The notes below the pieces were generated by a model. The model did not search any database, had not been told where the DNA came from, and was given only the letters and a program-made list of their open reading frames with translations. The position numbers and the translations under genes are program-made. A stretch of DNA of 64,000 nucleotides from Nitrospiraceae bacterium (GTDB lineage Bacteria; Nitrospirota; Nitrospiria; Nitrospirales; Nitrospiraceae). Location: NCBI GenBank assembly GCA_035623075.1, contig DASPUC010000052.1, positions 85,637 through 149,636 on the forward strand, read 5' to 3'. Below, piece by piece: positions 8,567 through 18,619 of this stretch; positions within the stretch are counted from its first letter, which is position 1, and every line of letters begins with the position of its first letter.

Positions 8567-11530
8567 ATGCACCCAGGTGGTCCTTCCCTGGAACCAGAAA
8601 TCCGTCGCATTGGTGAGCAACTTGCCCGTCTTTCAGCCGGTCAGGCACCGAGCATGTTCAACCTCCGCTGGTGGTCGCAAGCGGCCATCAACTTGGCTAT
8701 GCATGACAGCGCCTTCAAGACACAGCTGTTTCGCTTCATCGACGTATTACCTTCGGTCGTCGACGATGCGCGAGTCGTGACCCTCGCGCAAGAGTATTTG
8801 GGAAATGTGAGTGCGCAAATCTTCGGGGCGCAATGGGGGCTCCATGCGATGGCGGCGACGCAGCTTGGCGCTCGGCTCACCGGAAAAGCGATCAGGACCC
8901 AAGTTGAACAGATGGCCAGGAGTTTTATTGCCGGCGGCACAGTCGCTGAAGCGGAACCGGTGTTGGCTGAGCTGTGGACGCAGGGACGGTCCTGGTCCGT
9001 CGATCTCCTGGGAGAAGCCACCATCAGTGACCGCGAAGGCGACCGGTATCGGGATCGATGCCTGAAGGCCTTGCACGAACTGACCCAGATTGCCACGGAA
9101 TGGCCGTCCGTCCCGTTGCTGGAACGGGATCATCTTGGTCTTATCCCGCGCGTTCAGCTTTCGCTCAAGATTTCGGCGCTGTCGCCACATCTGGACCCGA
9201 TCGACCCCGAGGGCAGCTATCGGTCCGTCGTAGCACGGTTACATCCCATCCTCGACCTGGCGATGAAGCTCCCGGCTTCCCTGATCTTCGACATGGAACA
9301 GGCTGAGACGAAGGATCTGCTGATAGAAATTTTTACCAGGCTGTTTTCAGAACCGGCCTATCGGACATGTCCGCACGTGGGGCTTGCGCTTCAGGCGTAC
9401 CATCGAGAGACACAGCGGGACGTCGATCATCTCCTTACGTGGGTCCGTCATCGGTCGGCTCCGATCACCATGCGCTTGGTGAAAGGCGCTTACTGGGATT
9501 CGGATATCATTCGCTACCGGCAACGAGGATGGTCGATTCCCCTCTTCGAGCAAAAAGTCGAGACGGATACCAACTATGAAACGCTCACCCAGACCCTGCT
9601 AACCCACACGACGATTATCCGACCCGCTTTCGGTACGCATAACCTCCGGACGCTGGCCCACATCGAGGCTACGGCCAGATCACTCAAGCTGTCTCCGGAA
9701 ACCTGGGAGTATCAGATGATCTTTGGAATGGCCGAGCCCTTTCAGCAGGCCATCACTCAACTGGGACGCCGCTTGCGACTCTATGCCCCGATCGGAGAAC
9801 TTCTCCCCGGAATGGCCTACCTCGTCCGACGCTTGCTTGAAAACACGTCGAATGAATCGTTTCTCCGCAAGGAGTATGTGGAATCAGAATCTTTGACGAC
9901 GTTGCTCGCTCCTCCTTCATCAGGAAGCGCCGCGCCAGCTAAAACAGCCTCCTCACGAGGCGCCGAGAATGTCGGATTTTACAATGAGCCGACCAGCAAC
10001 TTTGCAGAGGCCGGCCGCCGGGTTGCAATGCAGACCGCCCTCGCGACAGTCCGAGCGCACCTGGGCAAGAAGTGGGCATCTTCAATCGGAAGCGGCCAGC
10101 CATCCGGTCCGGTCATCGAGTCTCGCAACCCGAACCGGCCGGATGAGGCAATCGGGCACGTGACAACTGCGCGGCCCGATGAGATCGACCAAGCTGTACG
10201 AAGTGCGGTCACAGGCTGGCAGCGTTGGCGCGAGACAGCTGCGGAGGATCGTGTCAACATTCTGCGCGGAGCCGCTTCGCTCATGCGACAGCGCCGCGAC
10301 GAGCTGGCCGCCTGGGAGATTTTAGAATGCGGTAAACCCTGGCGGGAAGCGGACGCTGATCTGGCAGAGGCCATCGATTTTCTGGAGTTCTATGCCGCGG
10401 AATGGCAACGACTCGCCATCCCGGCACGGTTGGGATCCGAGCCGGGGGAACTCAATCACCGTTCGTATCACCCGCGAGGGGTGACGGCGGTCATCGCCCC
10501 GTGGAATTTTCCACTGGCCATTCCGACCGGCATGGTCTCGGCAGCTCTCGTGACGGGTAATCCCGTCGTCTTTAAACCCTCTGAGCGGTCCTCCGTCTTG
10601 GGGCAGATCCTGACGGACATCCTTCGCCAGGCCGGGGTACCGGATGAAGCGTTGTGCTGTGTGGCCGGTGGGCCGGAGATCGGGCGGCTATTGGTGCAGC
10701 ACTCTGACGTGGCCACGATCGCATTTACCGGCTCGAAGGACGTGGGCCTGAACATCATGAGAGATGCAAGTGCCGTTGCGCCAGGACAGATTATGATCAA
10801 GCGTGTCATAGCCGAAATGGGAGGCAAGAACGCAATCATCGTCGATGAGACGGCAGATCTCGACGAAGCCATCACCGGTATCGTCACCTCCTTTACTGGC
10901 TATGCCGGCCAAAAGTGTTCCGCCTGTTCTCGGGCGATTGTGCATGCCTCAATCTATGACCTATTTCTTGATCGGCTGAAAGAAGCAGTCCTGAGCCTCA
11001 TCATCGGGAACCCCGAAGAACCGGGCACGCAGGTCGGACCGGTGATCGACAGCCGCGCCCAGACGAAAATCACCGAACACATCGCGATGGGAAAACAGGA
11101 TGCCCGCTTGGTCGTCGAACGGGCTGTACCTGGTCCCGGATGGTATGTGGGGCCGACAGTATTTGCCGATGTCAAGCCGACGCATCGGCTCGCGCAGGAA
11201 GAAATCTTCGGACCTGTGCTCGCAGTGATGAAAGCCGAATCGTTTCAGGAGGCCTTGACGCTGGCCAACGCAACGTCCTATGCGCTCACCGGCGGCGTCT
11301 ATTCACGAAGCCCAGAGAATTTAGCCCTCGCACAGCAGCAGTTCGATGTGGGAAATCTGTATCTCAACCGGCCGATAACCGGTGCACTCGTCGGTCGACA
11401 GCCTTTTGGTGGACATCGCTTTTCCGGAGTCGGATCAAAGGCGGGGGGACAGGACTATCTGATGCAATTCACGGTCAGTCGAATCATTAGCGAAAATACG
11501 CTGCGCAGGGGCTTCGCGCCAATCGAATGA
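8567..11530 (+). CDS. putA: Bifunctional proline dehydrogenase / L-glutamate-gamma-semialdehyde dehydrogenase
   Basis: Oxidises proline to glutamate in two steps within one protein of about 987 residues, the short form without an N-terminal DNA-binding domain. The proline dehydrogenase barrel (about 120-450) has LSLKISALSPH, MRLVKGAYWDSD and FGTHN. The aldehyde dehydrogenase domain (about 510-975) has APWNFPLAIPTG, AEMGGKNAII with the general-base Glu and GQKCSACSR with the catalytic Cys near residue 784. A TGAGG ribosome binding site six bases before the ATG at 8567 favours it over the ATG at 8561. The last 96 bp overlap the convergent gene on the other strand. Electrons from the FAD enter the quinone pool in known homologues. 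Confidence 0.95.
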   Translation: MHPGGPSLEPEIRRIGEQLARLSAGQAPSMFNLRWWSQAAINLAMHDSAFKTQLFRFIDVLPSVVDDARVVTLAQEYLGNVSAQIFGAQWGLHAMAATQLGARLTGKAIRTQVEQMARSFIAGGTVAEAEPVLAELWTQGRSWSVDLLGEATISDREGDRYRDRCLKALHELTQIATEWPSVPLLERDHLGLIPRVQLSLKISALSPHLDPIDPEGSYRSVVARLHPILDLAMKLPASLIFDMEQAETKDLLIEIFTRLFSEPAYRTCPHVGLALQAYHRETQRDVDHLLTWVRHRSAPITMRLVKGAYWDSDIIRYRQRGWSIPLFEQKVETDTNYETLTQTLLTHTTIIRPAFGTHNLRTLAHIEATARSLKLSPETWEYQMIFGMAEPFQQAITQLGRRLRLYAPIGELLPGMAYLVRRLLENTSNESFLRKEYVESESLTTLLAPPSSGSAAPAKTASSRGAENVGFYNEPTSNFAEAGRRVAMQTALATVRAHLGKKWASSIGSGQPSGPVIESRNPNRPDEAIGHVTTARPDEIDQAVRSAVTGWQRWRETAAEDRVNILRGAASLMRQRRDELAAWEILECGKPWREADADLAEAIDFLEFYAAEWQRLAIPARLGSEPGELNHRSYHPRGVTAVIAPWNFPLAIPTGMVSAALVTGNPVVFKPSERSSVLGQILTDILRQAGVPDEALCCVAGGPEIGRLLVQHSDVATIAFTGSKDVGLNIMRDASAVAPGQIMIKRVIAEMGGKNAIIVDETADLDEAITGIVTSFTGYAGQKCSACSRAIVHASIYDLFLDRLKEAVLSLIIGNPEEPGTQVGPVIDSRAQTKITEHIAMGKQDARLVVERAVPGPGWYVGPTVFADVKPTHRLAQEEIFGPVLAVMKAESFQEALTLANATSYALTGGVYSRSPENLALAQQQFDVGNLYLNRPITGALVGRQPFGGHRFSGVGSKAGGQDYLMQFTVSRIISENTLRRGFAPIE

Positions 11531-12325
11531 TGTCTCCGCCGGCTTCACCTCGTACGATTCCAACTCTTCCGTAATTTCCGTCACCACTCCACGGTCCTGG
11601 ACTAAGGAAATCTCCTGACGCTCCGTATATTTGATCAGTCCCACCCCTTTCGCAAACCAGGCTGTCATGACGTCGGTTCCCGTCGCGGTCTTGTCAGCTC
11701 CAGACAGATGAATCCGCATCGTCATCTGGGCTTCAACCTTGACCGCCTCCTTGAACGTTCCGGCCGGAACGGTGACGGACTCCACCCCCGCGATCGTCGC
11801 ATGGCCTCGGGCATCAGCTTTCTCGTTCGTACCGTCCCGATCCATGTCGGTGCCGAAATCTAACCCTGAACGGTCGAACTGTTGGAAGGATGTCCCGACC
11901 TTCATCGGAAACCGGATAATTTGATAGGGAATCAGCTGCTTCTCGAGGGGAGTTCCCGGCTCAGACCCGTAATAAACAATTCCCACAATGTCGCGCCGAT
12001 AGAAGCTATCTGATGGTCCGTGATTCCCAGGGTTGGAATCATGGAAGACTGTAACTTTTAAGCCCTTGATCGATTTTGTTCCAGTCACAGAAGACACGTT
12101 ACTGAATACCTTCAAGTCGATTGTTTGGAGAGGACCCTCAGAGATTTGGCCACGATATGTCCACCGATTGCCCACTTCGTCGGGAAAATATTCTTCCGAA
12201 TGGGCGATGATCCCCGTCTCTTCGGCATGGAGTACGGAAAGCGGTGCGACGCCCCCGAAACCAAGCAGGAATCCGGCCATGACGATACAGCGGACGGCAA
12301 CCGAGTTTACGGGCATACACATCAT
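11435..12325 (-). CDS. Exported protein of unknown function
   Basis: A 296-residue secreted protein. Residues about 8-34 form a signal peptide (VAVRCIVMAGFLLGF, cleaved near LHAEE). The mature part begins with YFPDEVGNRWTYRG, a pattern seen in DUF3108-like and other exported beta-rich proteins, and contains VPAGTFKEAVKVE, a motif shared by that group. The last 32 codons overlap the end of putA on the opposite strand. Start choice between MMCMP and a later Met is uncertain. It is probably periplasmic or outer-membrane associated; I cannot assign a function. Confidence 0.8.
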   Translation of the reverse strand: MMCMPVNSVAVRCIVMAGFLLGFGGVAPLSVLHAEETGIIAHSEEYFPDEVGNRWTYRGQISEGPLQTIDLKVFSNVSSVTGTKSIKGLKVTVFHDSNPGNHGPSDSFYRRDIVGIVYYGSEPGTPLEKQLIPYQIIRFPMKVGTSFQQFDRSGLDFGTDMDRDGTNEKADARGHATIAGVESVTVPAGTFKEAVKVEAQMTMRIHLSGADKTATGTDVMTAWFAKGVGLIKYTERQEISLVQDRGVVTEITEELESYEVKPAETSFDWREAPAQRIFANDSTDRELHQIVLSPRL

Positions 12326-12498
12326 CCAAAGAGTGGGCTGACGGTATCACAGGCGTCGCTAGGGCGGCAAGTAACGCTCTGAGGATCACCCCACACTCGA
12401 AGAGCGTGAGACTTGCCTTGGGAGAACGTCCTGACCATAATGGCAACCCTATGCCCTCACAACGGCAATCAGTTCGGCCTTCAAGCCGACGGGCACCC

Positions 12499-13227
12499 AT
12501 GCATCAGCGCGCGTCGGCGGTCCTTGTGACCGGTGCATCTGGAGGAATCGGGCGAGCTATCAGCGTGGCGTTCGCGTCGAGAGGTTGGTATGTCGGCGTA
12601 CATTATTTTCAGAGCAAGGCGGCGGCCGAAAGCACACGACAGGCCGTCCTGAGAGCGGGAGGGACGGGCGATCTTTACCAAGCCGACATTCGACAGAAAA
12701 ACGATGTTCAACTGATGATGGATGTATATCGCCGAACTGCAAGGAAACACAATGTATTTGTGTGCAATGCTGGTGTTGGGTCAGGCGAGCTTCTCATCCG
12801 CCAAAAGGAAGAAGACTGGACCCAGGTCATGGCAACGAATCTCACCGGGACATTTCATTGCCTCTGCGCCATGGCCGAAGTACTCATCGAGCAAGGCGGG
12901 GGAGCCATCATTGTCATCGGTTCATATGCGGGCCTGCATGGGAGCCCCGGCCAAGCTGCCTATGCTACATCGAAGGCGGGGCTCATCGGCTTGATAAAAA
13001 CCGCTGCTCATGAATGGGGACCCTATAACGTGCGAGTAAATCTTGTGCTACCTGGGTGGCAAAACACGAGCCTCGCTGGAGAGGCCATGCCTGGGCCTGA
13101 TGGATTGACCGATCACCTACTGGGACGATCCCCTGCCCTTTCGGAAGTGGCCAAGACGGTCGTTCATCTGGCGGAACTGTCTGATGTGTCGGGACAGATC
13201 TGGAATTGTGATAGCCGAGAATTGTGA
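12499..13227 (+). CDS. FabG-like short-chain dehydrogenase/reductase coupled to bioD
   Basis: NAD(P)-dependent reductase of the SDR family, about 242 residues from this start. It has the cofactor loop TGASGGIG (11-18), the NAG motif, and the catalytic Ser142 with Tyr155 and Lys159 in YATSK. The frame is open upstream to 12406, with other ATGs at 12451, but 12499 gives the usual FabG-like N-terminus. Its stop overlaps the bioD start as TGATG. Coupling to bioD suggests a role in biotin precursor synthesis, perhaps as a ketoacyl reductase; this is inferred from position, and a general fatty-acid or sugar reductase is possible. Confidence 0.88.
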   Translation: MHQRASAVLVTGASGGIGRAISVAFASRGWYVGVHYFQSKAAAESTRQAVLRAGGTGDLYQADIRQKNDVQLMMDVYRRTARKHNVFVCNAGVGSGELLIRQKEEDWTQVMATNLTGTFHCLCAMAEVLIEQGGGAIIVIGSYAGLHGSPGQAAYATSKAGLIGLIKTAAHEWGPYNVRVNLVLPGWQNTSLAGEAMPGPDGLTDHLLGRSPALSEVAKTVVHLAELSDVSGQIWNCDSREL

Positions 13228-13976
13228 TGCGCCGAACTGGTCAATCCACACACACGGGAGTGTTCATTACTGGAACAGACACGGCCGTTGGAAAAACTCT
13301 CGTCTCGGCCGTCCTTGCCCTTCAGATGAAGCAGCAAGGCTATACGGTAGGCGTCATGAAGCCGATTGAGACCGGTGTCTCGAAAGCCAGGCTGGCTCAG
13401 TCTGATGGAGCACGGTTGCAAGGCATCGTCGAATCCGATGAAGCCCTGGGAGCCATCAGCCCCTTTCGATTCGAGTTGCCGCTCACGCCGCTGGCGGCAG
13501 CACAAGCCGAAGGGCGGCAGATCGACCCGGCAGTGATCTACAAAGTCTATCGACTTCTTTCCGATCGGTATGAATGCCTTGTGATGGAAGGAGTCGGCGG
13601 GGTGCATGTGCCACTCGCTCCCAAATTCGCGGTAATTGATCTTGTCGCTCACTTGAAGCTTCCGGCGGTGGTTGTGGGTCGATCCCGACTAGGCGGGATC
13701 AATCACGCCTTGCTGACCGTCGAAGCCCTTCAGCGCCGGAAAATACCCATCGTGGCACTAGTTCTGAATCAAACCGAGCCGGTGCGATCGAAGATCGATC
13801 GTTTGCAGGAACGAACCACAGTCGAGATTCTGCGGAAGAAGGCGGGCGTGCCGGTGATCGGCCCACTCCCTTATCGATCGGAACTGTCACGCCAATTTCG
13901 ACGGTCGGCTACGCGGCTGGCCCATTCGGCAGCAATAAAGAAACTGGCCAAGGTCGTTAGGAGAGCAATGAAATGA
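13227..13976 (+). CDS. bioD: Dethiobiotin synthetase
   Basis: ATP-dependent synthetase closing the ureido ring in the penultimate step of biotin synthesis. The 249 residues include the P-loop TGTDTAVGKT (15-24), VMKPIETGV and the EGVGGVHVPL segment near residue 115, all typical of BioD. The ATG at 13227-13229 overlaps the preceding stop by one base; a GTG just upstream is an alternative. It overlaps the convergent thiE gene by 20 bp at its end. Other biotin genes (bioA, bioB, bioF) are not in the window, while the biotin-using accB and accC lie 2 kb away. Confidence 0.94.
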   Translation: MRRTGQSTHTGVFITGTDTAVGKTLVSAVLALQMKQQGYTVGVMKPIETGVSKARLAQSDGARLQGIVESDEALGAISPFRFELPLTPLAAAQAEGRQIDPAVIYKVYRLLSDRYECLVMEGVGGVHVPLAPKFAVIDLVAHLKLPAVVVGRSRLGGINHALLTVEALQRRKIPIVALVLNQTEPVRSKIDRLQERTTVEILRKKAGVPVIGPLPYRSELSRQFRRSATRLAHSAAIKKLAKVVRRAMK

Positions 13977-14595
13977 GTTGCGCGACGGCCTTTTTTACAT
14001 CCGGTGCGGTCAGCACTGCCGAGATAACAGCGATGCCATTGGCGCCCGCCTGCAGGGTGGTCTTAACTTGGTCCGCTTGGATCCCGCCGATGGCAAAGAT
14101 GGGAAGTGCCGTGAGGGGTCGGATCTGCTGCAACCCTTCCAACCCGACGACCGGATCGTGGTCGTGTTTCGAAGCAGGCTTAAAGATCGGCCCGAACCCG
14201 ATGTAGTCGGGATTTAGCTTGTCCGCTTGTCGCACCTGCTCGGCATTGTGAGTTGACAAGCCGATGATTTTGGCCGACCCCAACAGCATCCTTGCCTCGA
14301 TGTAGGGCAGGTCACCCTGGCCTAGATGCACCCCGTCAGCCTCCACCGCCTGTGCCAGATCGCAGCGATCATTGACGATGAACAGTGCCCCCTCTTCCGC
14401 CGCGATCTTCCGCAGAATCAAGGCTTCAGCATAGGCTTCCTTCATCGAAGCCATCTTGTTGCGATATTGAAAGATCTTTGCACCAGCCGCTGCCGATTGT
14501 GTCAGCACATCGCGCAGGGATCGTCCTGGGCAAACTGAGGGATCAAGAATGATGTACAGTCCCTGGAGTGAGCGTCGATGGTTGTTGGCTGTCAT
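13957..14595 (-). CDS. thiE: Thiamine-phosphate synthase
   Basis: Joins the pyrimidine and thiazole halves to make thiamine phosphate, the precursor of the cofactor used by PdhA/PdhB. The 212-residue barrel protein shows the family motifs QYRNKMAS, NDRCDLAQAVEADGVHLGQ, GLSTHN, PDYIGFGPIF and FAIGGI. It lies 57 bp after accC on the same strand and overlaps the end of bioD. No TPP riboswitch was seen upstream, consistent with its being transcribed from within the long upstream gene series. Confidence 0.95.
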   Translation of the reverse strand: MTANNHRRSLQGLYIILDPSVCPGRSLRDVLTQSAAAGAKIFQYRNKMASMKEAYAEALILRKIAAEEGALFIVNDRCDLAQAVEADGVHLGQGDLPYIEARMLLGSAKIIGLSTHNAEQVRQADKLNPDYIGFGPIFKPASKHDHDPVVGLEGLQQIRPLTALPIFAIGGIQADQVKTTLQAGANGIAVISAVLTAPDVKKAVAQLISLLS

Positions 14596-14652
14596 GACCG
14601 TGAACCGTCGAGAGAGAGGCGAGCTCTAGGGTCAACTTCGGTGAGAGGCCGA

Positions 14653-15993
14653 TCATCCAGCCAGGAACCGGTCGAGGAATGTCGTTGAGACATGGCCCTT
14701 TTGGAAATCAGGATCGTTGAGGATGCGCTTGTGAAGCGGGATCGTCGTCTTAATGCCTTCGATGACGAATTCGTCGAGGGCGCGGCGCATGCGGGCGATC
14801 GCTTCCTGCCGGTCGCGGCCGTGAGTGATGACCTTTGCGATCATGGAATCATAGTGCGGGACGACCATCGCATTGGATTCCATCGCGGAATCGACACGGA
14901 CACCGAACCCGCCCGGAGCATTGTATTTTGTGATCAACCCCGGCGAAGGCGTAAATTTTTCCGGGTCTTCCGCGTTGATGCGGCATTCCAGGCTATGGCC
15001 GTTTAAACGGATGTCTTGTTGTTTGATGGAGAGCACCTGTCCATTGGCGAGCTTGATCTGCTCTTTGATGAGGTCGACACCGGTGACCATTTCCGTGATC
15101 GGATGTTCCACTTGAATGCGGGTGTTTACCTCCATAAAGAAAAAATTATGGTCTTTGTCGAGCAGAAACTCCACGGTTCCGACGTTCCGGTAATGCACAG
15201 CCTTGACTGCTTCGACAGCTACACGGCCGATTTCCTTGCGCAGCTTCTCATCCACGGCAGGAGAAGGTGTTTCTTCGACAAGTTTCTGGTGACGCCGCTG
15301 AATGGAGCAGTCCCGCTCACCCAAGTGAATGACATGGCCGCGATGGTCGGCGATAATCTGCACTTCAATATGCCGAGGTTCTAGAAAATACCGCTCAAGG
15401 TAGACCCCGTCATGGCCGAACGTCGATTTGGCCTCTGCCTGTGCGGCTTGGAATGCGCGTGCCAAGTCATCAGCTTTGTTGACGACCCGCATCCCGCGTC
15501 CTCCTCCGCCAGCAGAGGCCTTAATGATGACGGGGTATCCGATCTTGGTCGCAGCATCCAATGCTTCCTGTTCGCTTTTGAGCTCACCTGGGCTTCCTGG
15601 TGTGACAGGCAGCCCTTTCCTCGCGACAATTTCCCTCGCCTTGGCTTTATCACCCATCAGGGCGATGTTCTCGGACGTGGGACCGATGAACTTGATCCCG
15701 ATGGATTCGCACACTTCAGCGAAGTGAGCGTTCTCGGAGAGAAATCCATAGCCCGGATGGATGGCATCGGCTCCCGTGATTTCTGCGGCGCTCAGCACGT
15801 TCGGAATGTTACGGTAACTTAGGGCAGCCTCCGGCGGTCCGATGCAGATGCGTTCGTCCGCCGCTTTGACGTGGAAGGAGCCGGCATCGGCTTCAGAGTG
15901 GACTGCCACGGTCTTGATGCCGAGTTCTTTGCAGGCTCGAATGACCCGCAGTGCGATTTCTCCGCGATTAGCGATTAACACTTTCTTGAACAC
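14653..15993 (-). CDS. accC: Acetyl-CoA carboxylase, biotin carboxylase subunit
   Basis: Carboxylates the biotin of AccB at the expense of ATP and bicarbonate, the first half reaction of fatty acid synthesis. The 446-residue length and the sequence from [17 protein letters not shown] to the C-terminus are typical. The ATP-grasp domain shows [24 protein letters not shown] and [13 protein letters not shown]. It follows accB after 33 bp and precedes thiE by 57 bp. Confidence 0.97.
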   Translation of the reverse strand: MFKKVLIANRGEIALRVIRACKELGIKTVAVHSEADAGSFHVKAADERICIGPPEAALSYRNIPNVLSAAEITGADAIHPGYGFLSENAHFAEVCESIGIKFIGPTSENIALMGDKAKAREIVARKGLPVTPGSPGELKSEQEALDAATKIGYPVIIKASAGGGGRGMRVVNKADDLARAFQAAQAEAKSTFGHDGVYLERYFLEPRHIEVQIIADHRGHVIHLGERDCSIQRRHQKLVEETPSPAVDEKLRKEIGRVAVEAVKAVHYRNVGTVEFLLDKDHNFFFMEVNTRIQVEHPITEMVTGVDLIKEQIKLANGQVLSIKQQDIRLNGHSLECRINAEDPEKFTPSPGLITKYNAPGGFGVRVDSAMESNAMVVPHYDSMIAKVITHGRDRQEAIARMRRALDEFVIEGIKTTIPLHKRILNDPDFQKGHVSTTFLDRFLAG

Positions 15994-16026
15994 GCCGTGG
16001 CTCCGAAATAGCTTATAGGTGGCGGA

Positions 16027-16599
16027 CTATGGTGTGGCTTTCGGATCAATAAGGAAGAGTGCTTGGCCGTATTCGACCGGCTTTGTGCTTTCAGCCAGAA
16101 TTTTTGTCACTCGCCCATCTACCTCCGATTCAATTTCGTTCATCAGCTTCATGGCTTCTACGATACATAGCACCTGTCCTTTTTTCACGTAATCCCCTTC
16201 TTCTACATAAGGGTCGGCATCCGGTGAGGGGGATCGATAGAACGTCCCGACAATGGGTGATGCTATTGTCACCATGCCGGAGGTGTCTTCGACCGGCGTA
16301 CTCCCTGCGGGGATTGCCTGAGACGCTGACGTGACGGTCCCGGGGCCCACGTCGGCGACAGTGGTCGTCACTGTTTTTATTCCTTGTTCATACCGGACAC
16401 GAATCCTGACTCCTTCTCGCTCGAGTTCCAACTCGGTCAAATTGTTACGCTTCAAAATGTCGATAAGCTCTTGGACATGCTTGGATTGGTTCCCCAGCAG
16501 GGAAGGCGATCCTTTTCCTCCCGCGGTATCAGCAAAACCTTGCGGCAGAATGATCGGCGGCTTGTTTGTCCGCTGTTTGCGAGACTTACCCTTGCTCAC
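16027..16599 (-). CDS. accB: Acetyl-CoA carboxylase biotin carboxyl carrier protein
   Basis: Carries the biotin arm between AccC and the carboxyltransferase. The 190 residues have a basic N-terminal extension (about 1-35), a helical BCCP N-domain ([18 protein letters not shown]), a flexible linker and a biotinyl domain (about 110-188) with the biotin attachment site [10 protein letters not shown] (Lys151). The ATG overlaps the efp stop as ATGA. The N-terminal extension of some 35 residues is longer than in E. coli AccB. Confidence 0.95.
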   Translation of the reverse strand: MSKGKSRKQRTNKPPIILPQGFADTAGGKGSPSLLGNQSKHVQELIDILKRNNLTELELEREGVRIRVRYEQGIKTVTTTVADVGPGTVTSASQAIPAGSTPVEDTSGMVTIASPIVGTFYRSPSPDADPYVEEGDYVKKGQVLCIVEAMKLMNEIESEVDGRVTKILAESTKPVEYGQALFLIDPKATP

Positions 16600-17156
16600 C
16601 GAACGCGCTCCACGTAGGCTCTCGTGCGGGTATCGATCTTAATCACCGTGCCAACTTCGAGATACAGTGGAACCTTAATTGTAGCGCCAGTCTCCACCAC
16701 CGCCGGCTTGGTTCCACCCGAGGCCGTGTCACCACGGACACCTGGCTCGGCGTCCACGACTTTGAGTTCGATAAAGATCGGGAGCTCGACTGCGATGGGG
16801 CGATGCTCATAAATCAGGATCCTAACGTTCATGTTTTCTTTTAAGAGATCCGCATTCTCTCCCAGCTGGCTTTTCTCGAAGGTGAGCTGTTCGTAGGTCT
16901 CCGTATCCATAAACGTATACGAGTTCCCTGTCGCATAGAGGAACTGCATCTCTCGTTCCTCAAGATCCGGCTCGTCGAATCGCTCGCCCGACCGGAACGT
17001 ACGGTCGAGCACGTTGCCGGAAAGGTAGCTCTTGAGTTTAGTTCGCACGAAGGCTCCACCCTTGCCGGGTTTTACATGTTGAAATTCAACGATATAAAAC
17101 GGTTCACCGTCGACCATCAGCCGGACACCTCCTCGAAAATCCGTCGTAGAAATCAC
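16596..17156 (-). CDS. efp: Translation elongation factor P
   Basis: Relieves ribosome stalling at polyproline stretches. The 186 residues span the KOW-like domain I and two OB domains. The loop tip is PGKGGAF with Lys32, the residue that is modified in the lysine-type EF-P group; no modification enzyme lies nearby. The order aroQ-efp-accB-accC is a common arrangement in bacteria. It lies 47 bp after aroQ and overlaps accB by 4 bp. Confidence 0.95.
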   Translation of the reverse strand: MISTTDFRGGVRLMVDGEPFYIVEFQHVKPGKGGAFVRTKLKSYLSGNVLDRTFRSGERFDEPDLEEREMQFLYATGNSYTFMDTETYEQLTFEKSQLGENADLLKENMNVRILIYEHRPIAVELPIFIELKVVDAEPGVRGDTASGGTKPAVVETGATIKVPLYLEVGTVIKIDTRTRAYVERVR

Positions 17157-17203
17157 TCCGTACTCCCTTCTTTCGTGAATAAATCAGCGTGCACCAAATG
17201 AGA

Positions 17204-17704
17204 TTATCGTGTGTTGCGTGTGACGCGTCGTGCGGTTGACGTTGCCGCAATCTTTTTTTGCTTGCGCGGCGTGGTGAGGAGGTCATGCAATCCGCGAAGC
17301 GCGAGCAAATAGCTAGTCGGTCCCAGTCCTGAAATCTGCCCCATAGCTACGCCTGCGATGTAAGACCGATGGCGGAACTCTTCGCGTTGATGGATGTTTG
17401 ACAGATGAACCTCGATCGTGGGCAAGTCAACGGCGGCCAAGGCATCTCGAATGGCGATGCTGCTATGGGTATAGCCCGCTGGGTTAATCACGATTCCCTG
17501 GTACCCACTCCGGGCCTCCTGAATCCACGAGACGAGTTCTCCTTCACTGTTCGACTGACGAATATCGACTTCAATGGCTAATTCCTCGGCAAGTTTCGAG
17601 ATCGCGGTATCCACTCCGTCGAGCGAGGTGGCTCCATAGATCGACTGTTCCCGCATCCCAAGGAGGTTCAAGTTAGGCCCGTGCAAAACCAGAATCCGTA
17701 TCAT
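17204..17704 (-). CDS. aroQ: Type II 3-dehydroquinate dehydratase
   Basis: Third step of the shikimate pathway. The 166 residues include [10 protein letters not shown], the catalytic Tyr23 in [33 protein letters not shown] and [12 protein letters not shown] basic tail of about 20 residues ([18 protein letters not shown]) extends past the usual end. It is followed by efp after 47 bp; 119 bp separate it from the TPR gene upstream, so it may have its own promoter. Confidence 0.95.
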   Translation of the reverse strand: MIRILVLHGPNLNLLGMREQSIYGATSLDGVDTAISKLAEELAIEVDIRQSNSEGELVSWIQEARSGYQGIVINPAGYTHSSIAIRDALAAVDLPTIEVHLSNIHQREEFRHRSYIAGVAMGQISGLGPTSYLLALRGLHDLLTTPRKQKKIAATSTARRVTRNTR

Positions 17705-17823
17705 ATCCGCATCACTTCATGCCGATAGTCATTGATAGAGCGATTTCCCACGGTTGTGCGGGAACGACCAGCGGAGGGGCATTGTAACAGCCTACTCCAG
17801 GCTGGTCAAACTATTGGAATGTC

Positions 17824-18603
17824 TTATGAACTCGGTGAACGCACGTGATCGGTTTGGTCGTGGTCGCGCCGCCGTGACTGGATAGAGCGGAGCCAAGTTT
17901 CGAGTTGCGATACGATACGTGACGATCCAGGTGTCGAGCATGCGGGCGTCCCAGAAAGAGGACTGCTCGCCTCTTCACTCGACTCTCCGCTGGGACGATG
18001 CATTCGCTCGAGAGTCGTCTCCATCAAGGTAGTTGCAGCTGCTAAGGGATCCACGGCTTCCGCTTCGGTTGGCGTTGACTCAATCGATGCAGAAGCAGGA
18101 GGTGCGGGAGCCTCGCGCGCTGGTTTCACCGCTGTTAGAGGAACAGTCGGGTGCTTCGCCATCGATTTCTGTGGGACGGGACTTCCTCCAAGTTGTGCCT
18201 GGATCGACAAGGCTTCTTCATCCTGAGGATTCACCGTTAGAATGACAGTGCAACATCGCAAGGCAGCGTCAGCAAGTCCCTGCGCAACATAAATCTTGAC
18301 CAGTGTTCGGTGCGCCCGCAAGTTCTCTGGACTGAGCTTGATGGCTTCTTCAAGGATGGCTTTCGCCTTGGTTGGCTGACCCATTTGGTCATAGGCGCGG
18401 CCCAGGGTCACCATCGCCGTAATAAACCCTGGATAATTTTTCAGGCCGTCTTCCAGAACGGCTGCCGCCTCTTGCCACATACCAGCCTTCACATATTCTT
18501 CGGCCAGCGGCATGAACACTTTTGACTGGGGATCTTTCACTAATTGGAGAGCCAAGCGATCTATTTCTTGGGTATTTACGGAAGATTGCTTGTTTGGCGC
18601 CAT
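17824..18603 (-). CDS. TPR-repeat protein
   Basis: A 259-residue cytoplasmic protein with about three tetratricopeptide repeats between residues 15 and 135 (for example VKAGMWQEAAAVLEDGLKNY and ALRCCTVILTVNPQDEEA), a proline/alanine-rich low-complexity stretch, and a charged tail. TPR units bind other proteins; the partner is unknown. It lies 16 bp after coaBC and 119 bp before aroQ on the same strand. Confidence 0.85.
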   Translation of the reverse strand: MAPNKQSSVNTQEIDRLALQLVKDPQSKVFMPLAEEYVKAGMWQEAAAVLEDGLKNYPGFITAMVTLGRAYDQMGQPTKAKAILEEAIKLSPENLRAHRTLVKIYVAQGLADAALRCCTVILTVNPQDEEALSIQAQLGGSPVPQKSMAKHPTVPLTAVKPAREAPAPPASASIESTPTEAEAVDPLAAATTLMETTLERMHRPSGESSEEASSPLSGTPACSTPGSSRIVSQLETWLRSIQSRRRDHDQTDHVRSPSS

Positions 18604-18619
18604 CGTCGGCCAGCCTTTC

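Noticed and set aside
8247..8648. Minus-strand frame of 133 codons before putA
   Set aside because: It overlaps the putA start and promoter, and the protein has no recognisable pattern.
14596..14652. TPP riboswitch before thiE
   Set aside because: The gap is only 57 bp and shows no THI-box conserved elements; thiE is likely read from the upstream series.
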